Shown here: positions 44,350 to 55,643 of the stretch, piece after piece
How positions within the stretch are numbered: position 1 is the stretch's first letter
Layout: each line of letters starts with the position of its first letter
Assembly: GCA_033439765.1 (NCBI GenBank)
Contig: JAULSN010000002.1
Location: 5,952,001-6,016,000 of the forward strand
Reading direction: 5' to 3'
Source: Lasiosphaeria ovina
Taxonomy: Eukaryota > Ascomycota > Sordariomycetes > Sordariales > Lasiosphaeriaceae
DNA: 64,000 nt
Translations under genes and position numbers: made by a program
Notes under the pieces: generated by a model
What the model was told of the DNA's origin: nothing
Seen by the model: the letters and a program-made list of their open reading frames with translations, nothing else
The model's database searches: none

Positions 44350-45594
44350 ATGGCCTACCTCTCGCGGCTGCTGCTCGTGCTGGGCCTCGTCGTCCCGATG
44401 GTGCTGGGCCAGGCGCTGCCGCTCAAGTCGTCGAGCCGGTGGATCCTCGACGCCAACAACCAGCGGGTCAAGCTGCGGTGCGTCAACTGGGCCGGGCACA
44501 TGGAGACGCACATCCCCGAGGGCCTGCACCGCCAGTCGGTCGAGTACATCGCGGGGTGGATCCGGCGGAACAACTTCAACTGCGTGCGCCTGACGTACAG
44601 CACCGACCACGCGCTCGACCCGGCGCGCCGCGTGTCCGACGCCTTCGCCGCCGCCGGCCAGGCCGCCGGCGTGTCGCCCGGCGCCATGTCGGGCCTGTAC
44701 GCGGCCGTCGTGCAGCACAACCCGTTCGTGGCCAACGCCACCACGCGCGACGTCTTCGGCGCCGTCGTCGACACGCTGTGGGCCAACGGCGTCATGACGG
44801 TCCTCGACAACCACGTGTCGCGCGCCTCGTGGTGCTGCAACCTGACGGACGGCAACGGCTGGTGGGACTCGGGGTTCGGCTACAACAGCTGGAACAGCCG
44901 CTTCTTCAACACGCAGAGCTGGCTGGCCGGGCTGCAGGCCATGGCGGCGTGGTCGCAGGGCCACCGCGGCGTGGTCGCCATGTCGCTGCGCAACGAGATC
45001 CGCGAGTTCCTGCTGCAAGGGATCAACGGCCGCGCCGACTGGTACAACTACGTCAAGCAGGCGGGCGACCTCGTGCACCGCACGCACCCGGACGTGCTGG
45101 TGCTGGTGGGCGGCACGCAGAGCACGACGGACCTGACGCACGTGCGCAGCAAGATGCTCGACACGTCGGGCTGGGCCGGCAAGCACGTGTGGGAGATGCA
45201 CGCGTACAGCTTCACCGTGACGTTCCCGGACCCCTTCGCCAGCTGCGACGCCGTGCAGGCCGAGTACGGGCTGTTCGCGGGCTTCGTGCTGGAGCAGGGC
45301 AAGCCGTACACAGGCCCGCTGGTGCTCAGCGAGTTCGGCGTCGGCATGACGGGTGGCAGCGAGCGCGGGCTCGTGCCCAAGGACAGCCGCTACCTGGCGT
45401 GTATCACTGCGTACATGCAGAACAACGACGCGGACTGGGCCGTGTGGGCCATCCAGGGCAGCTACTACGTCCGCGACGGCAACGTCGACGCCGACGAGGG
45501 CTGGGGCCTGCTCGACCACGAGTGGCGCGACTGGCGCAACCAGGCTTTCCCGGGCATGTTAGGCAGCATGTGGACCGTCAACCAGGGGCCGTAG
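44350..45594 (+). CDS. Secreted glycoside hydrolase family 5 (cellulase-like)
   Basis: Single-exon gene, 414 aa. Residues 1-20 are a signal peptide (MAYLSRLLLVLGLVVPMVLG, cleavage before QALPL). The GH5 TIM barrel follows: RCVNWAGHME near the first strand, FNCVRLTY, VLDNHVSR, then acid/base Glu216 in LRNEIRE, His/Tyr in WEMHAYSF, nucleophile Glu328 in VLSEFGVG, and WAIQGSYY near the end. Both catalytic glutamates sit after strands 4 and 7 as required. A Trp-rich WWDSGFGYNSWNS loop may line the substrate cleft. GH5 enzymes cleave beta-glucans, mannans and related polymers; which substrate is uncertain. No carbohydrate-binding module is visible. Third codon positions are almost all G or C, more extreme than in most neighbours. 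The start is the first ATG preceding the signal peptide. Confidence 0.93.
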   Translation: MAYLSRLLLVLGLVVPMVLGQALPLKSSSRWILDANNQRVKLRCVNWAGHMETHIPEGLHRQSVEYIAGWIRRNNFNCVRLTYSTDHALDPARRVSDAFAAAGQAAGVSPGAMSGLYAAVVQHNPFVANATTRDVFGAVVDTLWANGVMTVLDNHVSRASWCCNLTDGNGWWDSGFGYNSWNSRFFNTQSWLAGLQAMAAWSQGHRGVVAMSLRNEIREFLLQGINGRADWYNYVKQAGDLVHRTHPDVLVLVGGTQSTTDLTHVRSKMLDTSGWAGKHVWEMHAYSFTVTFPDPFASCDAVQAEYGLFAGFVLEQGKPYTGPLVLSEFGVGMTGGSERGLVPKDSRYLACITAYMQNNDADWAVWAIQGSYYVRDGNVDADEGWGLLDHEWRDWRNQAFPGMLGSMWTVNQGP

Positions 45595-46381
45595 AGGCTG
45601 GGAGCTTGTCAACCAGTCTCTCCTTTTTCATGGTCAAACTCTGATCTGAGATTTGTTGTTTATGTTTCCCTTTCTTGGGAGAGAGGGGGGGGGGAACACC
45701 CGGCGAAGGGATGATGGGAGGAAAGGAGGGGAGGCATCTGGCTACCCAACCAGGCTCTTTCCTTGTGTACATATTGGTGCAGGCGAGCGCATTAGACGGC
45801 AGAGCCATCTTTTCAATTGTCCTCTTTTCGTGTTTTTATTTCTTTTCTCTGTTACTGTACATAAGGCGCTTTTATCTATTCAGGGGTTCAGGGGCTCTGC
45901 TTACTTACCACAGGTACCTGTTCTCTAATTATCACGAGAGACGAAAGCGTGGTATGAAAAATGACAATAATTAATTGATATCTTCATGCCGCAATCCCGC
46001 TACTCACATGTGGAACATGTACAATACAAGAGAGGAAGAAAATATTTTGCGCTGCCAAATAGAAACAAAGTGGTATCCGTAAGCCCGCGCGGCGTCTAGT
46101 CTGACGATTTGGGGTTTTCATCGTTGGAATTAAACGAGGCAAAAAAGAGGGCGACAGATCCCTCCAAAAAGAAAAAGAAAAAGGATGTTGTTCTGGTATC
46201 TCGCTTAGAAAATGGGAGCAGCAGACGTAGCCTCGTCTGCAAGCAAAAATGTAAAAAAAAAAAGAGAGTAAGGAAAAAAACCGCTTGAAGAGCAAACCCA
46301 TGCCGCTCTCTAGCCCCATTATCAACTGCCGCCCCCACGGTCTTTAGTCGCTTCGGCTCTCTCCTCGGCAGAGAGAGTCGC
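45595..46381. other. Convergent 3' region
   Basis: Between the GH5 gene and the Mediator-like gene; A- and T-rich runs, no gene. Confidence 0.5.
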
Positions 46382-47813
46382 CTAGAGGTGAAAATACGCA
46401 TTGTCAAACTCGCCTGACCCCATGTTGTCGTCGCTCCCGTTGAAATAGAGGTCGTTGAAGTTACTGTTGTCGCCGCCGTCCCCGTCGAGGTCGTAGTTCA
46501 TCTCCATGTCCATGCCGGCCGAGCCAAGGTCGAAGAGGCCGTCGATCTTGGCGTCGACGTTGGTCATCATGCTGTCTTCGCCAGCGCCAGCGCCCCGGCC
46601 GCCTGGATTGCTGTTCGCTTGCTGCTGCCCATGCGAGGCATCTGTCGCAGAAGCCCCATTCCCGTTGCCATTGCCAGCGCCACCAAAGTTATTGCCTTGC
46701 CCAAAGATTGACGCCCCCCCTGCTCCAAGACCCATCATGGCCACATCTGTATGCTGCTGCTGCTGCGGCGGCGGCGGCGGCTGGCGGCCCTGATTTAAGC
46801 CCTGTGCTTCGTCTGGAGGAGGCGCCAGAGAGAAGGCCATGTTGGTAAAAATGCTCTCGGGTCCCGGTTGGGTCGCGGCAGCCGTTGATACTGCCGCCGC
46901 TTGCGCTTGTGCTTGTGCCTGTGCTTGTGATGCTGCTTGAGCCGCTGCCGCTGCGGCCCCATTGTCCCGCACTCCGGTCGATACTGAAAGATTTGGCCCA
47001 ACAGCCTGCACTAATTTGGCATGGAAAGCTGGGGAGGGCTGGGGAGCCTGAGATTGTGGTACGGCGCCGGGCCTGGGAGGCTGAGCGGAGGGGGCCTTAG
47101 CCTCTTTCCGCGCACTGCCTAGCCTGCCAGCCGTGGCGGTTGTGTGCGCCGGGCGAGGCGAATTCTTGGGATTGCTCTTGGGGACTGTCTTTGGGCTGAG
47201 AGTAACCGCAACGTCAGGACTCGCGCCCAGGTCAAACCCCATGTTCGGGAAAGGGGCGACGGGCTTGTTGTCCTGCTTTGTTGGCCGACCAGAGCCAGGG
47301 AAGCCTGGAGCCGAAATCAGGGACATGGCCGGAGACTCTAAATCGACGGCCATGGGAGCTGGAGGCGCAACCAGCTTCAGCTCGGGCGGGGGCGGAGGTG
47401 GCCTCCGACTTGCCTTCAGCTGGTTGAGATCACGCAACAGCACAGACTTGGTTTTTAGCTGCGGAAGCGTTAACCAGACTCTCAACAATCAGATTGGCGG
47501 ACCAAGGGACAGGCTTACTATTTCGCTCTCCAGCTCATCGAGGGCTGTATTGAATGTCTCGATGGAGGCGGGAATCCTGGTGTTAATGGGCGCCGTAGCC
47601 GGACCAATGTTGCCCTTGCTGTCCCTGCTGGCGGCTCTCAGGGCCTTGCCGGTTTGGACGAGCTGCGGTTTGGCTGGTCAGCAAATGGAGCAGACGGCAG
47701 TGTCGTCAGGCGCCCCCATTCGCATTCGCAAGGGGGACGGGACGGGTACTCACGACCTCATTAAACATCTGCTGGAGCACGTCGAGCGGCTCTGCAGCCT
47801 TGGGAGTGGCCAT
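46382..47813 (-). CDS. Probable Mediator-type transcription subunit (Med2-like)
   Basis: Three exons, 47813-47754, 47662-47519 and 47458-46382, give 426 aa. The conserved part is the first 90 residues: PLDVLQQMFNEVV, KALRAASRDSKGNIGPATAPINTRIPASIETFNTALDELESEI, and KSVLLRDLNQLKA. This is a helical bundle of the size and style of small Mediator head/tail subunits. The rest is disordered, with Pro runs, an Ala/Gln-rich stretch with alternating QA (about 205-225), Gly/Asn-rich parts and an acidic, Phe/Tyr-spotted C-terminus (SNFNDLYFNGSDDN) that looks like an activation domain. I recall similar proteins annotated as Mediator Med2 in filamentous fungi, but the assignment is not secure. That it is a real nuclear-type gene is well supported by the splice phases. 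Confidence 0.7.
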
Positions 47814-50126
47814 CGCGTTGGTAGGTAGCTAGGTATCGCTTATACCTCGACGTCAGCGACACGGCGCGCAGCGGGGGCTGCGATGTGATGGCGAGCCCTT
47901 GCAAAGCGCGGCCCCTCTTGATCGCCGAGGATGACGGGTGCGTTTGCTGGGGAGAGTGAGGCTATCTCCAACAGGTGGAGCCCTGGATATTCGGTAGCGG
48001 AGCGCGACAGGGATTGTTGTCCGGATCGGCACCCAGCGACTTCGGGTCCAGGTTGGGTTGGCGCAGATAAAAGTCCAGATCCCTAAGAGTCGGGGTGTGC
48101 GATCATGGAAACCCATGCATCCATCGATTGAAGCATGCTCCGTCACTCGCCGCCGCATTCCGTCATGGCCAAGGCAACTTGAACCCAAGGTAGGTAGGTA
48201 GGTAGTCCTTAGCTGACTTGAGTTGGGTAAGGCACCACCGTGCTGCAGGTTGCGTTTTTGGTCGTTTGGCGGGATAAACCCTTGGCGCAAGTTTGGTCAC
48301 GTTGGCAGCTTCTCCAGCTGCCGGAGCGCGGGATGGGAGATGATGGCAGGTTTCAGAACTGCCCGGGGAGCTCCCCCGTCCTTTGATTGCGGCTCTTGTG
48401 GGGGTTCTCTGTTCTCAGAGCTCGCTAACGTGAGTTACCGCTTGGGGTTTAGGGCAGCCCGGCTGACGGGAGGAAGTTTAGGACAACTCCCGTCAAGACC
48501 CGTGCTTTAACTTTAACGGAAAAGGCACAGTCCAATCCCTGAATGGTGCAGGTTTTGGACGGCACTTTGGATGAAAATAAGGATCAAGTCAAATAATATT
48601 GACCAAGAAAGGCCTCAATCCGTCTCCTGTAAGGCGAAGCACCAGGCAATGAGGCCTTTCGCATCTTAACATACGGTAGAGAGAGACTCCCGTCCATGGT
48701 CCCGGACAAAACTCGACCGATCGTTACGCACCTACGAATACCTACCATGTATGGGTTGGATCCGAGTACACAGTAAGTAAAAGATCTGGAGGTTAGCGAC
48801 TGCATTTGAATTGCTACCTTAACTACCTCGCCTCTTGTAAGCAAAAGCCCCGTGATAGGCTCCCGCCTGGCTACCGGCTGTGTCTTGTCTCTGATAGGTC
48901 TCATCCGGCAACCTTATTACAGACACTCCGTGCAGGGCCGAGTACAGTACAAGCCAAGTCAGGTATGATAGAGGGATGATAACAGACAACAGCCAAGAAG
49001 TTGTGGAGATGCTTGTCTGATTGCCTGCTGGCAGTGCCGCTTGCTTGCTGCATCTGTCATTGACCTACCCCAGTCAGGGGGTTTGGTTCTGCGTGCAAAG
49101 CTTTGCGCAGGCGCCTCCGGAGTCTCTGTGCCTGCTACTGAGACTGTCCGTTCAAGCACAAGCAGAACTGTGCGTCAGCTCTGAACACCTCGCTCGTTTC
49201 TTTGTGAATCAATCCGAAAGACCCTGCCTTGACTTGATAACGCCACCGACGGAAACGCTGCGAGATAAAGGGTGGGTCTGCAATAGCCGTTCTCGCTCAC
49301 TCGCTGCCAAGACCCTCGATCGCATCACGGCTTTACCTTGGATATCCATACCTCCTCACTAAGGTACCTACCTAGGTAGGTATCCATCATGCCTCATTCT
49401 TGATTAGAAGATAAGTTAAATATCATGTCGTAGGGACCTAAAACACGAAGCCTCTTATAGCCAAGCACATCTTCGTGAGAGAGCCGAGGACGCTCAAAAG
49501 TCTTGACCCGGGGTCACTTTGAATCGCGTACTGTGCGATTGGCGATTCCAGTCTGGGTTTGGCCCGCCACGAGTCCAACCCGGAGAGTTGCTATAAAGGC
49601 TCGGATGATAGGTAAGGCAATCTAGGAAAGGCAGCGATTAGCAGAAAAGCAGTTACCTTGGGTGCGTGCCTATAAGTAGCAGCAGTGACCATATGCAATC
49701 GAGAAAACGGAGCTTCCAGGAGATTCGCAAACTCGGCATCCAGGGCAACAATGCCAATCCACTCCAGTCCAGGATGTGAGGGGCAGAGCTTGCTCTCTGC
49801 ACGGCAGGTATTGTCCTGTACCACGGCCAACCCTGGGGCTCGCAAATTTGCGCTAAGGCCCGTTCCTCCAAATCGTCCAATCCCAGGGCAATGGCTCGAT
49901 AAAAAATCCTTCCCCTCCTCGTCACGGCGACAGCTTTTCCCCTCCGAATTTTTTTCCCACCTCCCTGCACCATCGAGGAGACCCGACAAGTTCATATCGG
50001 ATCGGCTGCTGCTGTTGTTTGAATTTCTGGGGCTCCCTCCTTTTTTGACGGCCGTTTCTTTTCCCTCTCACGTTGTCGGTTTTTCACACTTATCCTTGTC
50101 TGTCCTTTTCATCGGCCATCTTCTCT

Positions 50127-50157
<31 letters not shown>

Positions 50158-50710
50158 CCTCTCTGGTTGTTACCGCTGTGCCATTTCCTCGCACGTCGGT
50201 GTTTCCCAAACTTCCAATTGGCATCGTCTCCTATCGTCAAGCTACGGCGACGCTTCCTCTTCGCCGAGCTCGTCTGTGCTATTAGCCAACCGCCTCTTCC
50301 TCTCCGTCTTCTGCAAGTTGAACAGCTTCAGCTCCTTGCCGTTGCGAGCCCGTCAAATCTGCCCTTCGCCAAGCGAAGAAGCGCGGCGATTCGAGTCGAA
50401 ACGTCCTCTTAATCTCCTATCTACTGCCGCCACACCGCGTCACGGTCAGCAAGCGATTGCAACAGGAAGAGAGACAATCTCCTCCAGGCTTTCGTGTCTA
50501 TCTTTTGCTTCGCTTTCCCGGCCCTCACAGTTACGCCGTCGGCTATCGAATTTTTCGTCGCGTCTTGCTGGAATATAGGTTTCGCAGAGATCCTCTCTCT
50601 GTAGTGGGGCTTCCCTTGCCAAGACGGACCTGCGCCCTTCAGCTCCCAATCGTCGTCGCGATCTTCCACATTTCGACAGCTTCTCCCTGTTACCTGCGAC
50701 CTTGTTCGAT
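47814..50710. other. 2.9-kb divergent spacer with pub1 leader
   Basis: No gene supported with confidence. It contains telobox-like GGGTTTAGGG (48445-48454), (GGTA)4 (48189-48205) and an 18-bp perfect palindrome (49365-49382). The last 900 bp is a Ser/Leu-rich open frame (first ATG at 49751, stop at 50578) that is probably pub1 5' leader rather than a protein gene. A (GTC)7-like stretch lies at about 50132-50156. Confidence 0.5.
49365..49382. repeat. 18-bp perfect palindrome TACCTACCT/AGGTAGGTA
   Basis: Two inverted copies of the 9-mer TACCTACCT meet at CCTAGG with no spacer. The same 9-mer occurs at several other non-coding sites in the window. Confidence 0.9.
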
Positions 50711-52429
50711 ATGGCTGACAACGGCCCCCCTCCTACAACCGGCCAACTGCCGCCACCACCTCAGCCAAATGCAGGCGCACCTGGCTACGAGAATGGCCAA
50801 AACACGTCGAATCCTTCGCATCTGCCCCCGCCGCCTCTGCACATCCCACAGAACACAAACCCGATCCCTACGGCCATCACCTCGCCCATGGGTGGAGGTG
50901 GCGACAAGAGCGGCATCATCTCGCCCGGCGGTGGTGCGTTTGCTCGCCGCGCAGCCCCAGAGCCCAACAAGCGCGCTCTTTACGTTGGCGGATTAGACCC
51001 TCGGGTCACTGAGGATGTTTTGCGTCAAATCTTCGAGACCACTGGACACGTCCAGAACGTCAAGATTATCCCCGATAAGAACGTAGGTAGACCTGTCTCG
51101 TGGATCTCACTCAAGCTTCTGCTCGCCCTGAATTTTTATCGGGGATCTCGAGAGTCATCTGCTGACTTGAATTCGCAAGGCTAAGGGATATAACTATGGC
51201 TTTGTTGAGTACGATGATCCCGGCGCTGCCGAGCGCGCAATGCAAACCCTCAACGGCCGGCGTGTCCACCAGTCGGTTTGTCTTCCCTGGATCCTCGAAC
51301 GAGACTGTGGATTGCCGTATTGACAAGTTGGACAGGAGATTCGTGTGAACTGGGCCTATCAGTCCAACAGCAACAACAAGGAGGACACCTCGAACCATTT
51401 CCACATCTTTGTTGGTGATCTTTCTAATGAGGTTAATGACGAAGTGCTTCTCCAGGCCTTCTCAGCCTTCGGGTCTGTTTCCGAGGCCCGCGTTATGTGG
51501 GACATGAAGACTGGCCGCTCCCGCGGCTACGGCTTCGTTGCGTTCCGTGAGCGGCCGGATGCCGAGAAGGCCCTGAGCTCGATGGATGGCGAATGGCTGG
51601 GATCTCGCGCCATTCGATGCAACTGGGCCAACCAGAAGGGCCAGCCGTCCATCGCCCAGCAGCAAGCCATGCAGCAGATGGGAATGACGCCGACGACGCC
51701 CTACGGCCACCACCACTTCCCGACTCACGGTGTCCACAGCTTCGATATGATTGTGGGCCAGACCCCGGCTTGGCAGACGACTTGCTATGTTGGTAACTTG
51801 ACGCCTTACACGACCCAGAATGATCTCGTGCCTCTTTTCTCGAACTTTGGCTTCGTTGTTGAATCTCGCTTCCAGGCCGATCGCGGTTTTGCTTTTATCA
51901 AGATGGATACCCATGAAAATGCCGCCATGGCTATTTGCCAGTTGAATGGCTATAATGTTAATGGTCGACCCTTGAAGTGCAGCGTATGGGCCCCCTATCC
52001 CCGCCGCCCCTCGGAATTGCATCAGCTAACGTCTCACAGTGGGGGAAGGACAAGACCCCAACTACTCAGCAGTTCGACCCCAACCAACCACAACAGTACA
52101 GTCCCGGGAGTGCGCAGACACCTGGATATCCTGGTACGCCCTCCACCTACTTCAACCAGTTTGGCGGTACGTGGCCCTAGCAAGAGGTGAAATCTTGCTC
52201 GGTATTCAAGAGACTAATGTCAAGTGCAGGTTCGTACGGTCCTGGTCAACAGCCCAACTATGCTGGCGGTCAGGCGCAGTCGCCCGCCGGATACAACACG
52301 CAGCCGATGGGATACACCGGCCCCCCGAGTGCTGGTGGATATGGCCGCGGCCAGCAAGCTCAAAACACGCAGTGGTCCCAGCCTCCGGCCCAGAACTTCA
52401 ACAACGGCTTTTCTGGCTACCAAGGTTAG
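50711..52429 (+). CDS. pub1: Pub1/TIA-1-type RNA-binding protein, three RRMs
   Basis: Five exons, 50711-51082, 51180-51275, 51336-51983, 52040-52166 and 52230-52429, give 480 aa. The N-terminal 85 residues are Pro/Gly/Asn-rich. RRM1 (about 88-161) has RNP2 LYVGGL and RNP1 NYGFVEY; RRM2 (about 179-256) has IFVGDL and RGYGFVAF; RRM3 (about 305-372) has CYVGNL and RGFAFIKM. A Gln/Tyr/Gly/Pro-rich prion-like tail follows. This is the TIA-1/Pub1 arrangement: cytoplasmic binding of U- and AU-rich mRNAs, stability control, and stress-granule assembly. Intron 1 ends with an AAG acceptor after a GCTGAC branch. The terminal GGT-TAG coincides with a perfect donor (GTTAGT), so an alternative last exon is possible. 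The long upstream region suggests a long 5' UTR. Confidence 0.95.
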
Positions 52430-55400
52430 TTGTGGCCTGATTGGCGACCACTGAGCGAAGACACACTTGACATTTCTGCGCGCTTCTGGTCTGTTATGTG
52501 GCGATGGAAAAAGCCGTCTTCTTACCCTGTTCTCCTTGTTTCTTTCTTTCCGGCTCACCAAGATGCCGTAACCTGGCAGGTGCGATGCATTCACGTTGTG
52601 ACGTCTTCTTCATTATCTGAGTAAATTTGGGACAATCGTTCGAGTTGGGATTTGGGACTCTGTTGGGGGGAGTTTGGAACCTTTCTCTCCTTCTACTCGG
52701 CCATGTCACTTTTCCGTTTCCAGTGTTGTCTTTTTTTCCCCTTTTCTTCTTTCGTTTCTTTGTCTGCTAGTGATTCCCACGGGCATGATCTATTATCCGG
52801 TTGGGTTCTGTAGCTGCGCATCTTCCTCTCTCTGCTCAAAATTTCGGAATGATTTTTTCTTACCGCGCTGGATACCTCTTAACGCATCGTGGTATTCTTT
52901 CGTTGGCCGCCTTTTTCCTCGACGACTTCACGAATTTCCGCTATATCAGCCGCCTCTTGGTCCTTTTTAGCAAACAAAGGAGCCAAGGTAGATTTCGGGA
53001 TTTCCGGGTATTGGGGATGAGGTACGAGCCATTCTTTGACTCAGTAGGCGTCTTTGGCCAGAGGCGCACAGGCTTTTAAATCTCCGCGAGGAGCGCAGGG
53101 TTGTTTGGATGAGAGGTATGGGTATGGTATGGACGAAAAGGATGTGATATCTCTTTCATAATGGACATGGCGCGATATGTATCGAGACTGTAAAAAGGAG
53201 TATTTTGGAGAATACTCTAGATCAAACAAACAAAATCGCGAAACCTCGTCAAGTGCCTCAGCTTTCTGGCTCCAAGATTGTGTCTTCTATCCACATGTAC
53301 GAATGCCTGTATGAATGGCGTTTGATGTGATGGCAGGAATGACTGCGTATAAGGCGCGAGGCAATTGGCCAAAAACACGCCATCCGAAAGATGTCACGCA
53401 GTGCTGGGCTGAGTGCTGGGCGGCTAGCAGGCAACCTAGGGCAGATGGATTCCCGAGACCGGGGCGGAATTTGTGGACCAGTTGACGCCAAACGTGTGTG
53501 GATGTTGATGCCCAATCTCGGCCGTCTCAATCGCATCGCATATTAGCCACCCGCGCAGCCGTCCCATCTCCGTGGTTCCCAACTAATAAGTCTATGAGAC
53601 CAACTACGGAGTAACTGATTTCCAAGATGACGGGATCGTTTCTACAAGCACACAGAGTTTGGGGCAGGAAGATTTGTTTGCTCTGCAGAGGAGTGTACTG
53701 TACCTAGTGCATGACGCTTGCTGGGTGACGCCAATAACCCGGAGTTAGCAGAATCGACTAATAAGTGCTGCTGCCCGTGTTAGGTAGGTCGGTATACACA
53801 CGTACATACTACCATTACGCGCTTCTGGGGGGCGCAAGAAGTCGACGGAGGCAGTATGGATATCATTTAATCCAGATAGGTAGAAGCAGAGGATGGAAAA
53901 CAGAACACATATATATAGCGGTGATCAACATCGCACCCCCGTCCATTTGCAGGAAGCAAACTATTCGTAGAGTAAGGAGGACCCAATCTAGGAACATGCC
54001 TACCTACATATGTCTATAGTCTATCCATACTACAGGTGCATTATGTGTTAACATGTTAACACTGGGGCTCGTGGGACGTGAGCGAACATTGCTCAACTGC
54101 GAAGACAGATTGAAACCTGTATTGGTTGATCAGCCCGCGCATCCAATCTAAATATCGGTTTCAGCTGTCACTATGTCGGTCAGAGTTATTAACGGCCGCA
54201 ACTTTTATTAGATACCTCCATACCATGTAGTAGAGTCGCAGGATCAGAGCCAACAGCGCCGCAAGCATTCCGTTGCGCTTAGGCATCTGCCGTGGTACCA
54301 ATCGTCTGGTGTGTTGTACATGTACATACCCCTGCTTCGCAACTTACCAGAGGTTCGGCCTGGCCTGATAGCGACGCAATGCGTGAGGCAAAGCAAACAA
54401 ACACGACGGAAATATGCCCGGAAGGGACCTGGGTTCGTCTTGTCACAATCGCGCACCTTGACGAGGCGTCTTTTGTCTAGCGAAAGGCCCTAAATAGAAA
54501 TAGAATGGCCCGTTGGAATCGTGAGCTCTCAACAAAATGGCCGCCCGTCTTTATGGACTTCCATACCTGAGTGCTCCGTGCCCCGTGCTCCGTTCTTCTC
54601 AGGATATCTCCGGGTCACTACCGTCGGTTAGGTGATAGTATAAGTGGGTTCGGGTGGGATGTAAGGTATTAACAGTCGGGTTCTACAAAAACTATGTTCA
54701 TCATCCCAGCTATTAGAATAAGTACAAACATACATACACAGCAGTACTGCACATACCTTATTAGCCAGCTAGTATGGAATCCAGCCCAGCCCGGAAGCCC
54801 AATTGCAAGACTCAACCCCTCGGCCGACATCCACGTCCCTAAAACCGGGCTGCCAACCTTCGACGCATTAATCAGGTTCCAGGTTGGTAACCCATTACGG
54901 AGTACGTGGGCTGGCTATCGGGCGTATACACATACCTTTTAACCAAGCTTCTCCCGCAGACTGAAAGGCAGAGAATCGATCCCAGAACCCAACTCAGCTT
55001 GATCTTGTCCGTTCGGCAAGGCTTTCTACCATCGCCCCCCAGATTGGCCTACCTTACCTGCCAGGGCGCACCTAGGCACATACTCCGTACAGCACATACA
55101 AAGCATACAATTCCGCCATGGGCCCTTGATAATTTGGAAAGGTCCCGTCGGTTCTGGTCGCCAACCCTTTGCGGCTGTTCTAAGTCTTTTCGCGGGACGA
55201 TAACAATTGGAAGAGTGAGCTCGGTGCGGGCTTTGAGCTGTTTCCCGGCCCCTGCAGACGCCCTAGCTCGCTTCCTCCGCACTCCAGCGTTAGGTTTGTT
55301 CAGGCTCCGAGCGCAGCCCATGCTGCGCTGCCCCTGCCTCCACTACGTACTCCCCTCCACTCCAGCTCCAGCCGCCTAACACGTCCAAAGCAGGCAGGAA

Positions 55401-55643
55401 CTTGGGAAGCGCTCAGAAGGGACCTTGGCTCGAACGTCGCTGACCCGACCCCGACCCACTTGCACGCACTGTACCGCGCCCTCGCTCGCTAGGTGAGCGG
55501 GTCCGCCCCCTCCCTCTCTAGATCGAAAGCCCAAACTCCCGTCGCCAGACTCGCATCACTGCATTGCACAGCGAAACGACGGCCGTCCACACCACAGCGC
55601 AATCTCGCAAAGTGGCTCTTCGTCTTGCAAATAGCTAGCAGCC
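52430..55643. other. 3.2-kb spacer: pub1 3' UTR and yak1 upstream region
   Basis: No supported gene. Contains three TACTCCGTA 9-mers (53605-53613, 54896-54904 and 55081-55089), the highest density in the window. The 600 bp before yak1 is C-rich and probably leader; the open frames there (for example 54906-55379) show no protein-like features. Confidence 0.5.

Noticed and set aside
44283..45644. 453-codon frame +, and 392-codon frame - (44341-45519)
   Set aside because: Both are shadows of the GH5 gene caused by its extreme GC3; no family features.
54906..55379. 157-codon plus-strand frame upstream of yak1
   Set aside because: C-rich leader composition; no protein-like block.
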